Assembly: GCF_004123835.1 (NCBI RefSeq)
Contig: NZ_MZMU01000002.1
Coordinates: forward strand, 124,001 to 188,000
Origin: Rhizobium leguminosarum
Lineage (GTDB): Bacteria; Pseudomonadota; Alphaproteobacteria; Rhizobiales; Rhizobiaceae
Length of the DNA: 64,000 bases
Reading direction: 5' to 3'
This document shows positions 42,715 to 50,728 of this stretch, piece by piece. The notes beneath the pieces are model-generated. The model searched no databases, was not told where the DNA came from, and saw nothing but the letters and a program-made list of their open reading frames with translations. The stretch's first letter is position 1. The number at the start of each line of letters is the position of its first letter. Position numbers and translations under genes: made by a program.

Positions 42715-42996
42715 TTACGTCAGTTTCCCGACCAGTTCTGCGTAGTCTGAGAAAGTGAACGTCTTGCCGCGCTGGGCGGCTTCATTGGCCAGGAGGAGCA
42801 CGCGGATCGGGAAGAGCGTGGCGGCGCGGTTCGAATCGGAAAGCTCGTGGTCGTTGTCCCGATCGACCGCGCGCTCTGCCTGGCCGAGTGCGGCGGCTAT
42901 TTCCTGATGGGTCACGACACCTTTGGCGACAAGAGTGTCCGAGATCGCCGCTACGGCCATGATGAGGCCTTCGAGCTGGAGGTTCGCCGTGTTCAA
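42715..42996 (-). CDS. Hypothetical small protein, TTG start likely
   Basis: The 93-residue protein contains LEGLIMAVAAISDTLVAKGV and ends FSDYAELVGKLT. An in-frame ATG exists at 43011, but AAGGAG overlaps the second and third codons from that ATG and is spaced 6 bases from a TTG at 42996, so TTG is the better start. The first third is helical and is followed by a charged hinge (AERAVDRDNDHELSDSNR). Family unknown. It should be transcribed from the stress promoter candidate at 43034-43059. Confidence 0.5.
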   Translation of the reverse strand: MNTANLQLEGLIMAVAAISDTLVAKGVVTHQEIAAALGQAERAVDRDNDHELSDSNRAATLFPIRVLLLANEAAQRGKTFTFSDYAELVGKLT

Positions 42997-43033
42997 TCTA
43001 ATCTCCTTCATGTGTGTCGCGGTGGCTCCCGAT

Positions 43034-43059
43034 AACAGGCAATGGCGCCTCGAAGTTCC
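43034..43059 (-). promoter_or_regulatory. EcfG-type promoter candidate, leftward
   Basis: On the minus strand GGAAC (43059-43055), a 17-base spacer and TGTT (43037-43034). The -10 box is 38 bases from the TTG at 42996. It is back to back with the rightward candidate at 43069. Confidence 0.45.
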
Positions 43060-43068
43060 GATGGTGCA

Positions 43069-43093
43069 GGAACAGGTTTGCTTCAAAGATGTT
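43069..43093 (+). promoter_or_regulatory. EcfG-type promoter candidate, rightward
   Basis: GGAAC (43069-43073), a 16-base spacer and TGTT (43090-43093). The -10 box ends 30 bases before ATG 43124. Confidence 0.45.
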
Positions 43094-43123
43094 GAGGGCA
43101 TACGTCCACTGCTGGAGCGTCCC

Positions 43124-43423
43124 ATGCCTTACCTTGTCGAAATTCTTCTCCCGATCATCCGCGGAAGACGCAGCCGAACGAATCTCGACAGCGTGCGCAA
43201 AGAACTCACCGAGCGCTTCGGCGGCATCACCCTCCATATCAACGCGCCCGCGGAAGGTCTGTGGGAGGACGGCGGCGACGTCGAGGAGGACCGCATCATT
43301 GTCGTCGAGGTTATGGTGGACGATCTCGACCGTCCATGGTGGTCGTCTTACCGCGCCGACCTTGAGGCTCGCTTCCGTCAAGAGGAGATCGTCCTTCGGG
43401 CGGTGGTTATCGAGCGCCTCTAG
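43124..43423 (+). CDS. Hypothetical conserved-looking small protein
   Basis: The 99-residue protein (MPYLVEILLPIIRGRRSRTN and on) alternates strands and helices, includes LTERFGGITLHINAPAEGLW and ends with the acidic strand EDRIIVVEVMVDDLDRPWWS. GGAG lies 8 bases before ATG 43124. No function is known to me. It diverges from three small genes, and a pair of stress-type promoter candidates lies between. Confidence 0.55.
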   Translation: MPYLVEILLPIIRGRRSRTNLDSVRKELTERFGGITLHINAPAEGLWEDGGDVEEDRIIVVEVMVDDLDRPWWSSYRADLEARFRQEEIVLRAVVIERL

Positions 43424-43639
43424 GAGCCCTAGACTAAGACACGGCCTTCGGCGAAGAGCACGAACCGGTCGCGGGTGACGTCTGTTCGGCCCCGTCGTCA
43501 GTTTCGACTACGCTTTCATCGGCGGCTTGCTGCGCTTCGACGAACGCCTCGTTCGGAACCCCAAAGGTCGCAACCTGGACCATCATCTCCTCCGCTCTGC
43601 GAACGGCGGCGTCGCCGTCGAGATCGCCGGTCGTGGAGC

Positions 43640-43997
43640 TACCGTCACGGAAATGCCCTCGCCTCCCTCGCCGGGGAATTCAACAGTCGCCGAAGATATG
43701 TTGCGCGGCATGGGAATTGGAACACCACGTCTCTCGAGACCAACGAGGAGACGTTGTTATGGTTGTCGGAGAAAACCCCTGATCTAGCGATCGTCGATCC
43801 ACGACTGAAGGACGGCCTGTGCTCAGGCGTCGTCGCCGATCTCATCGACGGGCAATCCCCTTCATCGTCTATTCCGGAGACACGCGGGGTGCGACCGCGA
43901 GGACGAATCCTTTGGAAGAGGCGTGTGGCTACCGAAACCTTGCACGCCGGATCAGTTTGAAGTTGCCGTTAGGCAGGCACTGAAAGCGGTGTGGTAG
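43640..43997 (+). pseudogene. Decayed single-domain response regulator
   Basis: Three frames each carry a piece of a receiver domain. The pieces are VAEDMLRGMGIG, then ETLLWLSEKTPDLAIVDPRL followed by KDGLCSGVVADLIDG, then (after another shift) PFIVYSGDTRG, then GVWLPKPCTPDQFEVAVRQA ending in a TAG at 43995. The phospho-acceptor aspartate, the YSG serine and the KP lysine are all still recognisable. It resembles the intact regulator at 17678-18049. At least two frameshifts, and no readable N-terminus, show that it is dead. Confidence 0.7.
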
Positions 43998-44018
43998 TGC
44001 CTATCCGCATTGCTTAGT

Positions 44019-44258
44019 TTAATGGACAGCCTTTGAAGTAGGAGCGTTGATCCGCGTAGCCCAGAGACCGACATATGTCCCAATTAGCATGGTGGCGATA
44101 TCATCGACTGTCTGGTAACCGTCACCATAGAGACTGATCGCCGCGCTGGAGAGCGCGTCGGACGCTCTTTCGTCGAGCGGGACCTCGTAGAACTCGAACC
44201 ACCGCCGGACAGCCTCGGAAACCACCGCGACCACCGGCTCGACCTGCCGTCCACCCAT
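44019..44258 (-). CDS. Hypothetical small protein
   Basis: The 79-residue protein contains VSEAVRRWFEFYEVPLDERA and DALSSAAISLYGDGYQTVDD, a helix-rich sequence of no known family. GAGGAG lies 6 bases before ATG 44258, a strong ribosome site. It converges with the decayed regulator on the left. Confidence 0.55.
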   Translation of the reverse strand: MGGRQVEPVVAVVSEAVRRWFEFYEVPLDERASDALSSAAISLYGDGYQTVDDIATMLIGTYVGLWATRINAPTSKAVH

Positions 44259-44598
44259 GTCGAACTCCTCTCAACGATGAGATCTAGGAGTGTGCTGAAA
44301 TCCTTCAACGGGCAACATGGGCTGCACGTCGCCCGATCAGTGGAGGGTCTGACATGCCGGCAACGTGACGTTCAGAGAAATCGCCCGCGAAGAGACGTCC
44401 TCGGCGAGCTCAAGCTCGTTCTCGTGTTCGGAAGCGTACCCATCCAGCCGCTAGGCCATCTTGGCCGTGGCTGAGGGAGCCAAGGTAACGAGACCCAGGG
44501 TTGGAGCTCGCGAGGCAGGCCCGACTACGGTAGACGCGCCGCGCCGCCCGGGCTATCTGATCTGGAGCGCCATTGAATAAGATTTACAGGCGTCCGCT
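44259..44598. other. Intergenic region, no gene supported
   Basis: Only short arginine-rich frames are present. Nothing else is visible. Confidence 0.45.
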
Positions 44599-44971
44599 AT
44601 GAAATCGCTCAGTCCGGTCGCCGGCAAAACGATCGCTATCGTCGGTGACGCCGCCTTTCTCCCGGACGACGTCAGACAAGCATTCGCCGCGCGCCAGGGC
44701 TGTCGTCATCGGTCCGCTCGTTGTTTCCAGTGCGATGCAGAGCTTGAGCGGAGGCTTGGCGTGCGGTGCTGCGATTGTCGACGTTACGATTTCGGACGAG
44801 GCCATGCTGTCAATGTGCGACTGTCTGGAAGCCAGAGGAATACCCTTCGTCTTTGCCCATGATCGCCGCACCGGCGCCCCTACCGGCGGGTTTGTCCTTA
44901 GCAGTCGTGCAGCACAAATCGACGCGGTGATTGCTGCATTGTTCGGATCCGGGACGGTCTACTATCATTGA
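44599..44971 (+). pseudogene. Frameshifted receiver-like (response regulator) gene
   Basis: The frame from ATG 44599 reads MKSLSPVAGKTIAIVGDAAF LPDDVRQAF and then loses sense. A second frame continues with AVVIGPLVVSSAMQSLSGGL, then DVTISDEAMLSMCDCLEARG, IPFVFAHDRRTG and the end SGTVYYH. Together they resemble a degenerate receiver domain of the kind in rhizobial single-domain regulators. One frameshift near 44680-44690 explains the break. An indel in the assembly cannot be excluded since only one lesion is seen. Confidence 0.6.
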
Positions 44972-45075
44972 TCGCCGCGCAGTAACCTACGCTTGATGAA
45001 GGGGGGGTGGCCCGCCTGTATCAATTCGAGCTCATAGTTAGCGGCCATTGACGCCAGCACGATGACGAGTTTGAC
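44965..45075 (-). pseudogene. Possible cytochrome P450 C-terminal remnant
   Basis: The minus frame ending at 44965 reads VKLVIVLASMAANYELELIQ and AGHPPFIKRR, similar to the last strands of bacterial P450s. Nothing upstream on the strand continues it. It is a weak call based on about 35 residues. Confidence 0.25.
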
Positions 45076-45401
45076 CTGGCGCACGGGTCCTCTCCTTGAT
45101 GTTGGAGGTGCGGTCGCCAAGCGTCACGGCGGCCTTGCATCTGCTGGAGGGGAAACATTTCAGCCGCGCTGTCCGCGCGCGATGATCGTCAGAGCTGCCT
45201 GGAGGATTTCGCTCTCGGCGTCTAAAAATAGTCGGCGGCAGAGTATGAGCGGCTCATCGGACTCCTCGTAAAATGACGCGAGCGGCACTGATGGCGGTTC
45301 ATGTCGGCTTAGGCTCTGCGTGGAAAGGAAAAGGCGCCACGAGACGGATTATCGGGAACATTGTACGGGTCCTATGGTTCGGGGCACTAAGGGAGAGGCA
45401 G
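44972..45401. other. Mostly non-coding stretch
   Basis: It holds the possible P450 fragment on the minus strand, a weak 42-residue minus frame near 45160-45290 and the stress-type promoter candidate at 45355-45379. No intact gene is supported. Confidence 0.4.
45355..45379 (+). promoter_or_regulatory. EcfG-type promoter candidate
   Basis: GGAAC (45355-45359), a 16-base spacer and GGTT (45376-45379), with one mismatch to consensus. The -10 box ends 22 bases before ATG 45402. Confidence 0.55.
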
Positions 45402-45554
45402 ATGAACCTGGAATCGGACCGCCGAGCTTTAGCCATTTACATCGGAGCCATCATATTGGTCGGGCTTTTGATCGTGCTTGGCGCAACCCTCTCATGGAAC
45501 GCGGGCGGCAAAAGTGATGCGCCTGCACAGATTTCCACGGAAACAAACCCGTGA
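45402..45554 (+). CDS. Small membrane protein (50 residues)
   Basis: GGGAGAGG lies 5 bases upstream of ATG 45402. The peptide has one membrane helix (AIYIGAIILVGLLIVLGATL) between a short charged N-terminus and a polar tail. No family is known. It is coupled to the next small gene by a 4-base overlap and sits under a stress-type promoter candidate. Confidence 0.6.
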   Translation: MNLESDRRALAIYIGAIILVGLLIVLGATLSWNAGGKSDAPAQISTETNP

Positions 45555-45724
45555 CGGAACAACGCGAACACGATCCCATTCAGGCAAACCGGCCAACGGC
45601 TGAACAGCAGAAAAACAGCCTGAGAGGTGGGCAGATGGTCGTTGCCTTGATCGTGGCAGCGGCGGCCTTCGCGTTCCTGCTTTACGTCATCATCCTTGTC
45701 TACGGTCTTATGTACAGGATCTGA
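45551..45724 (+). CDS. Small membrane protein (57 residues), GTG start
   Basis: A GTG at 45551 overlaps the previous stop in GTGA, so it is probably translated by coupling. The product has a polar N-terminal half (EQREHDPIQANRPTAEQQKN) and one membrane helix (MVVALIVAAAAFAFLLYVII). The pair of tiny single-span proteins could form a complex. Function unknown. Confidence 0.55.
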   Translation: MTEQREHDPIQANRPTAEQQKNSLRGGQMVVALIVAAAAFAFLLYVIILVYGLMYRI

Positions 45725-46053
45725 GAACACATAAAGCCATTGACGGCCCGTAGAGCTAGTCGCTGCGATAGGTAAGCGAGGCAAAGGCCCCATCCTGATA
45801 GTGCTCGTCGCACGTTGGGTATTGCTGACGGCGTCACTGATTACAGCGCTGTGGCACTTGCGGTTTCATGTTCGCAGGCTGGGCGGTGGCGAGAACGCCG
45901 ACGGTGACTGAGCCTAGGTCGCACATCTGGAGAAGCTAGCGGGTTCGTCTGAACTTACGAAGACCAACGATCGCCGCCTGCCAGGTGCCCCACATGAAGG
46001 CGATGTCGTCCGGGTCCGAGTGGCGGTATAGGTTCCAAATAACGATGACGCTG
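45725..46053. other. Intergenic region, no gene supported
   Basis: It lies between converging genes and shows no credible coding frame. Confidence 0.45.
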
Positions 46054-46410
46054 TCACGTCGCCAGTCGGATTAGGGTGTCCAGAACGCTCTGGATGTCGT
46101 AAGGTTTCGGGTAGAACACACTCCTTTCAGGGAGCTGGTCGTCCTCTGGCCTCTTCATTCCCGATACCACCAGGATCCCAATCGACGCCCACCGGTTTCG
46201 AACCACTGCTGCAAGCCGCAATCCGTCCATGGAGCCGGGCATGTCGATGTCGGTCCACAGAACCTTGATGTCCGGCACGCTTTCGAGCAATCGCAGGGCT
46301 TCGTCCGCATCGTGGGCCTCCAGCGCCTCGAAGCCGGCGTCCTCCACGACGTGCACCGCGGTTATCAACTGAAAAGGTTCGTCCTCTACGACGAGAATTT
46401 TCGATGTCAT
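46054..46410 (-). CDS. Single-domain response regulator
   Basis: The 118-residue receiver has the acidic pair in LVVEDEP, phosphoacceptor D54 in LWTDIDMPG, S in VVSG and K in FYPKPY. No output domain follows. The sequence TDIDMPGSMDG is typical of rhizobial receivers that work with HWE kinases. ATG 46410 is chosen because it starts the receiver fold, and a GGAAC-N16-GGTT promoter candidate lies 37 bases upstream. A role in the general stress phosphorelay is inference. Confidence 0.88.
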   Translation of the reverse strand: MTSKILVVEDEPFQLITAVHVVEDAGFEALEAHDADEALRLLESVPDIKVLWTDIDMPGSMDGLRLAAVVRNRWASIGILVVSGMKRPEDDQLPERSVFYPKPYDIQSVLDTLIRLAT

Positions 46411-46446
46411 TCGGCTTGTCACGCAATCGTCCGTTTGAAGGTTGCT

Positions 46447-46471
46447 AACCTGCAGAAGTGACTCAAGTTCC
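46447..46471 (-). promoter_or_regulatory. EcfG-type promoter candidate for the response regulator
   Basis: On the minus strand GGAAC (46471-46467), a 16-base spacer and GGTT (46450-46447), 37 bases from ATG 46410. Confidence 0.55.
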
Positions 46472-47073
46472 GGTCCAAGCGGAGATTTTGGAGGTCGCCG
46501 GCTGGAATTTTTCTTGCCTCTTTTTTGAAGAAGCCTTCCATCGATCATCCGCAGGACTGATAGCGACCAAACGCCTGATCGAGCCAGCGCGCCGCAGGGA
46601 GCCGACCAGCCTTTTAGAATTGATTAGTCCAGAAACCGACCTCTTCCTCATCGCGAGCGAAAGGCGGAGTTGCTCATTGTCGAGAGGAGGTGGCAACCGG
46701 GTGAATGGCTTTGGCAACCGGAGGCTGCCTGGGTCAGCAGATGCTGGAAGCTCGGCGCACCGGCGGCAAGTACGACCGGGATATGAGGGAAATCCAATTC
46801 CACCAGTTGCTGGATGTGCTGATCCACCGCGTTTGGTCAGTCCCGTCCGCTGAACGCCGACGGCGTGGACACTCCACTTTTGCGAGTCCATCAGCGTGAA
46901 AGACGATGATATATCGTTCCGCGAATATCCATAATTCGCAGACATGTACGATTTGCGCAGGAATCAGTGCGTCGGCAGCCCAGCTTCCCTCGAAAAATGC
47001 AGGAATTAACAAAGACTTAAGCACCTTGGATACATCTCGCACATTAGTATGACTTATGTGACGGTGATCTCTT
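46472..47073. other. Intergenic region, no gene supported
   Basis: Open frames exist on both strands but are rich in Arg, Ser and Pro and lack ribosome sites. The AT-rich stretch near 46990-47060 probably holds the promoter of the TadG/TadE genes. Confidence 0.45.
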
Positions 47074-48438
47074 TTGCGCTCGGGTCTTTCATATTCACTT
47101 GCTGGGGTCTTCAAAATCCTTCGCGGTCTCGGAAGGGACAGGGGCGGCAATGTCGCGATCGTCGTTGCCCTCACTCTGGTGCCGATGATCGTCGCAGTCG
47201 GCGCGAGCTTTGATTACATCCGTACTTACAATGTCCGCCAGAGGATGCAGAGCGACCTCGACACGGCCCTGATCGCCGCAGTCAAAGAGATCGATACCGA
47301 CGACGCCGACGCCCTCAAGCAAAAGGTTGCAGACTGGTTCCACGCGCAGGTGGAAAACAGCTATACGCTTGGCGATATCGACATCGATACGTCAAACCAT
47401 AAGATCACGGCGACGGCCAGCGGCACGGTTCCGACGACGCTGATGAAGATCGCCAACATCGACACCGTTGACGTCAGCGTGGCAAGCGCCGTCAAGGGGC
47501 CGGCCACCTCCTATCTCAATGTCTATATCGTCATCGACACATCACCATCGATGCTCCTGGCGGCAACAACGGCCGGCCAGTCGACCATGTATGCCGGCAT
47601 CGGATGCCAGTTCGCCTGCCACACCGGCGACGCACACACTGTCGGCAAAACGACATACACCAACAATTACGAATACAGCACGGCCAAGAACATAAAGCTG
47701 CGCGCCGATGTAGCAGGTGACGCCGTCAGAGACGTGCTCGACATGATCGACGACTCCGACAGCAATCATCAACGCATCAAGGTCGGATTATATAGCCTCG
47801 GCGATACCCTCACGGAAGTTCTGACCCCGACGCTCAGCACGGACACGGCGCGCAATCGCCTCGCGGACGCAAGTTACGGCCTCACCAGCGCGACCTCGAA
47901 GGCAGCCACCTATTTTGACGTCTCCCTGGCGACGCTCAAGCAGAAAGTCGGCACCGGCGGGGACGGAACGTCCTCGGGCTCGCCGCTCAAGCTGGTTCTG
48001 CTGCTGACGGACGGCGTCCAATCGCAGCGCGAATGGGTGACCGACAAGGTCACATGGAATAAGAACGGGAAGCCGACGTACGGGGCATACTGGAACAAAG
48101 TCGCGCCGCTTAATCCGGATTGGTGCGCCTACGTCAAAAACCAGTCCGCCACTATGGCGGTTCTTTACACCGAATACCTGCCGATCACCTCGGACTGGGG
48201 TTATAACGCAACCGTCGGCTCGACCATGGCAAGCGCCAGCTGGAAGAGCACCTACGGCGGCACCATGCAAAGCGGCGTGTCGACCAGCATCACGAGACGG
48301 GATTACATTCCCTATGCGCTTTCCGACTGCGCATCCTCCAAGAGCCTGTTCCTATCAGCGTCGTCTTCGACCGAGATCACCGCAGGTCTGTCGGCGCTTT
48401 TCACCCAATATCTCGCATCCGTCCGGCTGACCCAATGA
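47074..48438 (+). CDS. TadG-like pilus assembly protein with vWA domain
   Basis: The 454-residue protein has a TadE/TadG-type N-terminal helix (GGNVAIVVALTLVPMIVAVG), then DYIRTYNVRQRMQSDLDTAL, the usual pseudopilin-like start. A von Willebrand factor A domain follows, with the metal site DTSPSM at about 154-159 and LVLLLTDGVQS. Such proteins are exported and may anchor or regulate a Tad-type pilus. The start is a TTG at 47074 with only a weak ribosome site. It overlaps the next gene by 4 bases. Confidence 0.8.
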   Translation: MRSGLSYSLAGVFKILRGLGRDRGGNVAIVVALTLVPMIVAVGASFDYIRTYNVRQRMQSDLDTALIAAVKEIDTDDADALKQKVADWFHAQVENSYTLGDIDIDTSNHKITATASGTVPTTLMKIANIDTVDVSVASAVKGPATSYLNVYIVIDTSPSMLLAATTAGQSTMYAGIGCQFACHTGDAHTVGKTTYTNNYEYSTAKNIKLRADVAGDAVRDVLDMIDDSDSNHQRIKVGLYSLGDTLTEVLTPTLSTDTARNRLADASYGLTSATSKAATYFDVSLATLKQKVGTGGDGTSSGSPLKLVLLLTDGVQSQREWVTDKVTWNKNGKPTYGAYWNKVAPLNPDWCAYVKNQSATMAVLYTEYLPITSDWGYNATVGSTMASASWKSTYGGTMQSGVSTSITRRDYIPYALSDCASSKSLFLSASSSTEITAGLSALFTQYLASVRLTQ

Positions 48439-48965
48439 GGCGAGGGAAACACTTCGCATCGCTGCGCCGCCTGCTTGGCGATCGCAAAGGGGTCGCTGCG
48501 ATCGAATTTGCGATCCTGGCTCTGCCGCTCTTCATCATGATATTCGGCATTATCGAAGTGTCGCTGATGTTCTTCGTCAACTCGGCGCTGGACGCTTCGG
48601 TTCACAAGATCTCCCGGATGATCCGTACCGGCGAGGTTGCGTCCTCCAACATCACGCTGGCCGATTTCAAGGCCAGGATTTGCAACGACATGCTTCTCTC
48701 GTTCAGTTGCTCCAGCGATCTCCTGGTCAAGGTGATCGTGCTTTCCGACCTCTCGTCCGCCGCCAGCACCGACCCCATCGACGCCAGCGGCAATCTCACT
48801 GTGACCGAGACCTATGATATCGGCAAGGGCAGCGACTACATCCTCGTTCAGACGTTCCTGCCATGGACAGCCGTCGTCAATTTCTTCAGCCTGTCGAGCG
48901 CCAAGCTTTCGGACGGCCGCTACCTGCTCGGATCCTCCGTTCTGTTCCGCAACGAGCCTTTCTGA
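48435..48965 (+). CDS. TadE-like pseudopilin
   Basis: The 176-residue protein has the TadE motif GVAAIEFAILALPLFIMIFG with the pseudopilin glutamate, then a periplasmic domain with two cysteines (ARICNDMLLSFSCSS). It starts with ATGA overlap after the TadG-like gene. TadE-like proteins are minor pseudopilins of tight-adherence pili. Confidence 0.82.
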   Translation: MRRGKHFASLRRLLGDRKGVAAIEFAILALPLFIMIFGIIEVSLMFFVNSALDASVHKISRMIRTGEVASSNITLADFKARICNDMLLSFSCSSDLLVKVIVLSDLSSAASTDPIDASGNLTVTETYDIGKGSDYILVQTFLPWTAVVNFFSLSSAKLSDGRYLLGSSVLFRNEPF

Positions 48966-48966
48966 C

Positions 48967-49551
48967 ATGATCATAAAACGGAGCCTGTCCTTCTTCCGCT
49001 TCGCCCAATCCGGCGCCTGTCATCTCCTGCGCGACCGGTCGGCGGCTTCGGGCGTGGAATTCGCGTTGGTGTTGCCGATCCTGGTGATGCTCCTGTTCGG
49101 CACCGTCGATCTCGGCCATGCACTCACAGTCAGCCGGAAGATAGATGAGATCGCCTCTTCCACAGGCGACATGATTTCACAGCAGGGCTCTTGGACGAAG
49201 TCCGACGTCGCCAAGCTTCTCTCCGGCGCCAGCTTCATCCTGCAGCCCTATGACACGACGGGGCTGACGATCACCCTCGCGGTGGACGATATCGCCAAGA
49301 GCGGCAGTGCGACGGTCAACTGGTCTGCGGCACTCAACACCTCCGCCCTTATTTCCGGCTCGGCGAGCACAATCGAGGTCCCTTCGGAGATCCAGGATGA
49401 CGGTGTGCAGGTGGTGCTGACCAGGGTGCAGTACACGTTGACGACGCCGGTCTCGGCGTTCTTTTCAAACTTCACCGGGCAGAATGGCTACAGCTTCGAT
49501 CGCCATTACTTCAATCGCCCGAGGGTCGGCGACACGATCACTTACAATTGA
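48967..49551 (+). CDS. TadE-like pseudopilin, second copy
   Basis: The 194-residue protein has a related N-terminal helix (ASGVEFALVLPILVMLLFGT, then VDLGHALTVSRKIDEIA). Its periplasmic part is beta-rich (GLTITLAVDDIAKSGSATVN). It begins 1 base after the preceding stop, so the three genes form one operon. No tadA, tadB, tadC or cpaB genes lie nearby, so the main Tad machinery must be elsewhere or absent. Confidence 0.8.
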   Translation: MIIKRSLSFFRFAQSGACHLLRDRSAASGVEFALVLPILVMLLFGTVDLGHALTVSRKIDEIASSTGDMISQQGSWTKSDVAKLLSGASFILQPYDTTGLTITLAVDDIAKSGSATVNWSAALNTSALISGSASTIEVPSEIQDDGVQVVLTRVQYTLTTPVSAFFSNFTGQNGYSFDRHYFNRPRVGDTITYN

Positions 49552-49581
49552 GCTTGTCGCAATCGGCTGGACGTCCCAGGC

Positions 49582-50439
49582 TCACTTGGGCAGCCTGACA
49601 ACGCCGTATGGATTGAACTTGAACTCATCCACTTCATAAGTCGAATCAAAGGAGAGGCTTGCTCGGCGCTCCTTGAGCGTCGGCTCGAGGCCCCGCTGCG
49701 CGATCTCGTCGGCAACCGCATCCATGATGGCGACGATCTGCCTTTCGCTGCCGGCCGATTCCGGCACATAGACCTCCGGCAATCCGACGAGATGGAAACC
49801 GACGCTCTCCAGGTATCCCGGAACCGACAGCGGCCGTTTCGCAAAGGCCAGTCGGCCGATCCGCTGCTGGGCCAGCAGGTCGGCGGCCTTTATTGCCTCG
49901 GCTCCTTGCCGGATCAGCTCTCTCCACCGGTCGACGCCATGGGCAATGCCGGCGCTTTCGCCCTTTACCGCAACCGCTCCCGCATCGATCAACCGTTCGA
50001 TGAGGCGCAGCGCCAGCATCGAAACCTTCACCGTCTCCGCCTGCGCCATGCTCGGCCCGAGGACATAGAGGACCGACTGATGATCGGCGACGGCATCCTC
50101 GTCTGCCGGGCTCCATGCATCGGCTTCGACCCGATCCCAGCACACGGCGAATGACTGGCTCATCCGGTCATCAGGCTCGGCCTGAGAATACTCGTCGTCG
50201 ACGCTGAATCCAGTCGCGAAGTCACGGATCGCCTGCGATGCAGCATCGGACAACGGGCTGAGATCACGTTCCTTGCCGAGAAAACATAAGACATGCCGGG
50301 GCGTCACCGACGATCCATCTGCCGCGGTTTGCGTCGTCGTTTCCACGCCGGAATCCGGGCTGGTTTCCTTGGCCGATGATGGTTTCCAGGCGATCATCGC
50401 CCCGATGGACGCCAAGAGCGCACGACGCAGGAGATTCAA
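49582..50439 (-). CDS. Hypothetical exported protein
   Basis: A TTG at 50439 with GAAAGG upstream starts a signal-like sequence (LNLLRRALLASIGAMIAWKP, then SSAKE). The mature part of about 260 residues has VTPRHVLCFLGKERDLSPLS, SVLYVLGPSMAQAETVKVSM and a C-terminal FNPYGVVRLPK. I do not recognise a family. The frame continues 22 codons further upstream into the SDR remnant. It converges with the TadE-like genes. Confidence 0.6.
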   Translation of the reverse strand: MNLLRRALLASIGAMIAWKPSSAKETSPDSGVETTTQTAADGSSVTPRHVLCFLGKERDLSPLSDAASQAIRDFATGFSVDDEYSQAEPDDRMSQSFAVCWDRVEADAWSPADEDAVADHQSVLYVLGPSMAQAETVKVSMLALRLIERLIDAGAVAVKGESAGIAHGVDRWRELIRQGAEAIKAADLLAQQRIGRLAFAKRPLSVPGYLESVGFHLVGLPEVYVPESAGSERQIVAIMDAVADEIAQRGLEPTLKERRASLSFDSTYEVDEFKFNPYGVVRLPK

Positions 50440-50462
50440 GATCGATGCCTTTCGTTCGGTCG

Positions 50463-50690
50463 AATGTTTGCAGCCTCCTCGCCTTGTAAACGGATGAAGT
50501 CGCAAGCGAAAGCGGGATCAAGCCGTCCGCCGGCGCGCATAATAACGGCGTCAAGCATCGGCGTATGGATTTCGCCGGGGCAGACGGCATTGACCCCGAT
50601 CTTGTCAGGTGCATAGTCGCGGGCGAAGTTCTGGGTGAGGCGGCAACCGCCGTCTTTGCCGTATTGTAGGTGATGTGGTCGGCGCGGGGA
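50463..50690 (-). pseudogene. Short-chain dehydrogenase (SDR) C-terminal fragment
   Basis: The minus strand reads YNTAKTAVAA, the SDR active-site YxxxK region, and then in another frame DYAPDKIGVNAVCPGEIHTP and MLDAVIMRAGGRLDPAFACD. This is the C-terminal half of a classical SDR with one frameshift. The N-terminal NAD-binding part and the final helix are gone. It is the scar of a deletion between the hypothetical exported protein and the ProC-like gene. Confidence 0.7.
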
Positions 50691-50728
50691 TATCGTGTTA
50701 GGCCCGCTGCGGGCTGCGGAGTAATCAA

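Noticed and set aside
45160..45290. Short minus-strand frame reading RRLFLDAESEILQAAL
   Set aside because: It looks protein-like, but there is no ribosome site, it is only about 42 residues, and it overlaps the region leading to the plus-strand stress promoter.
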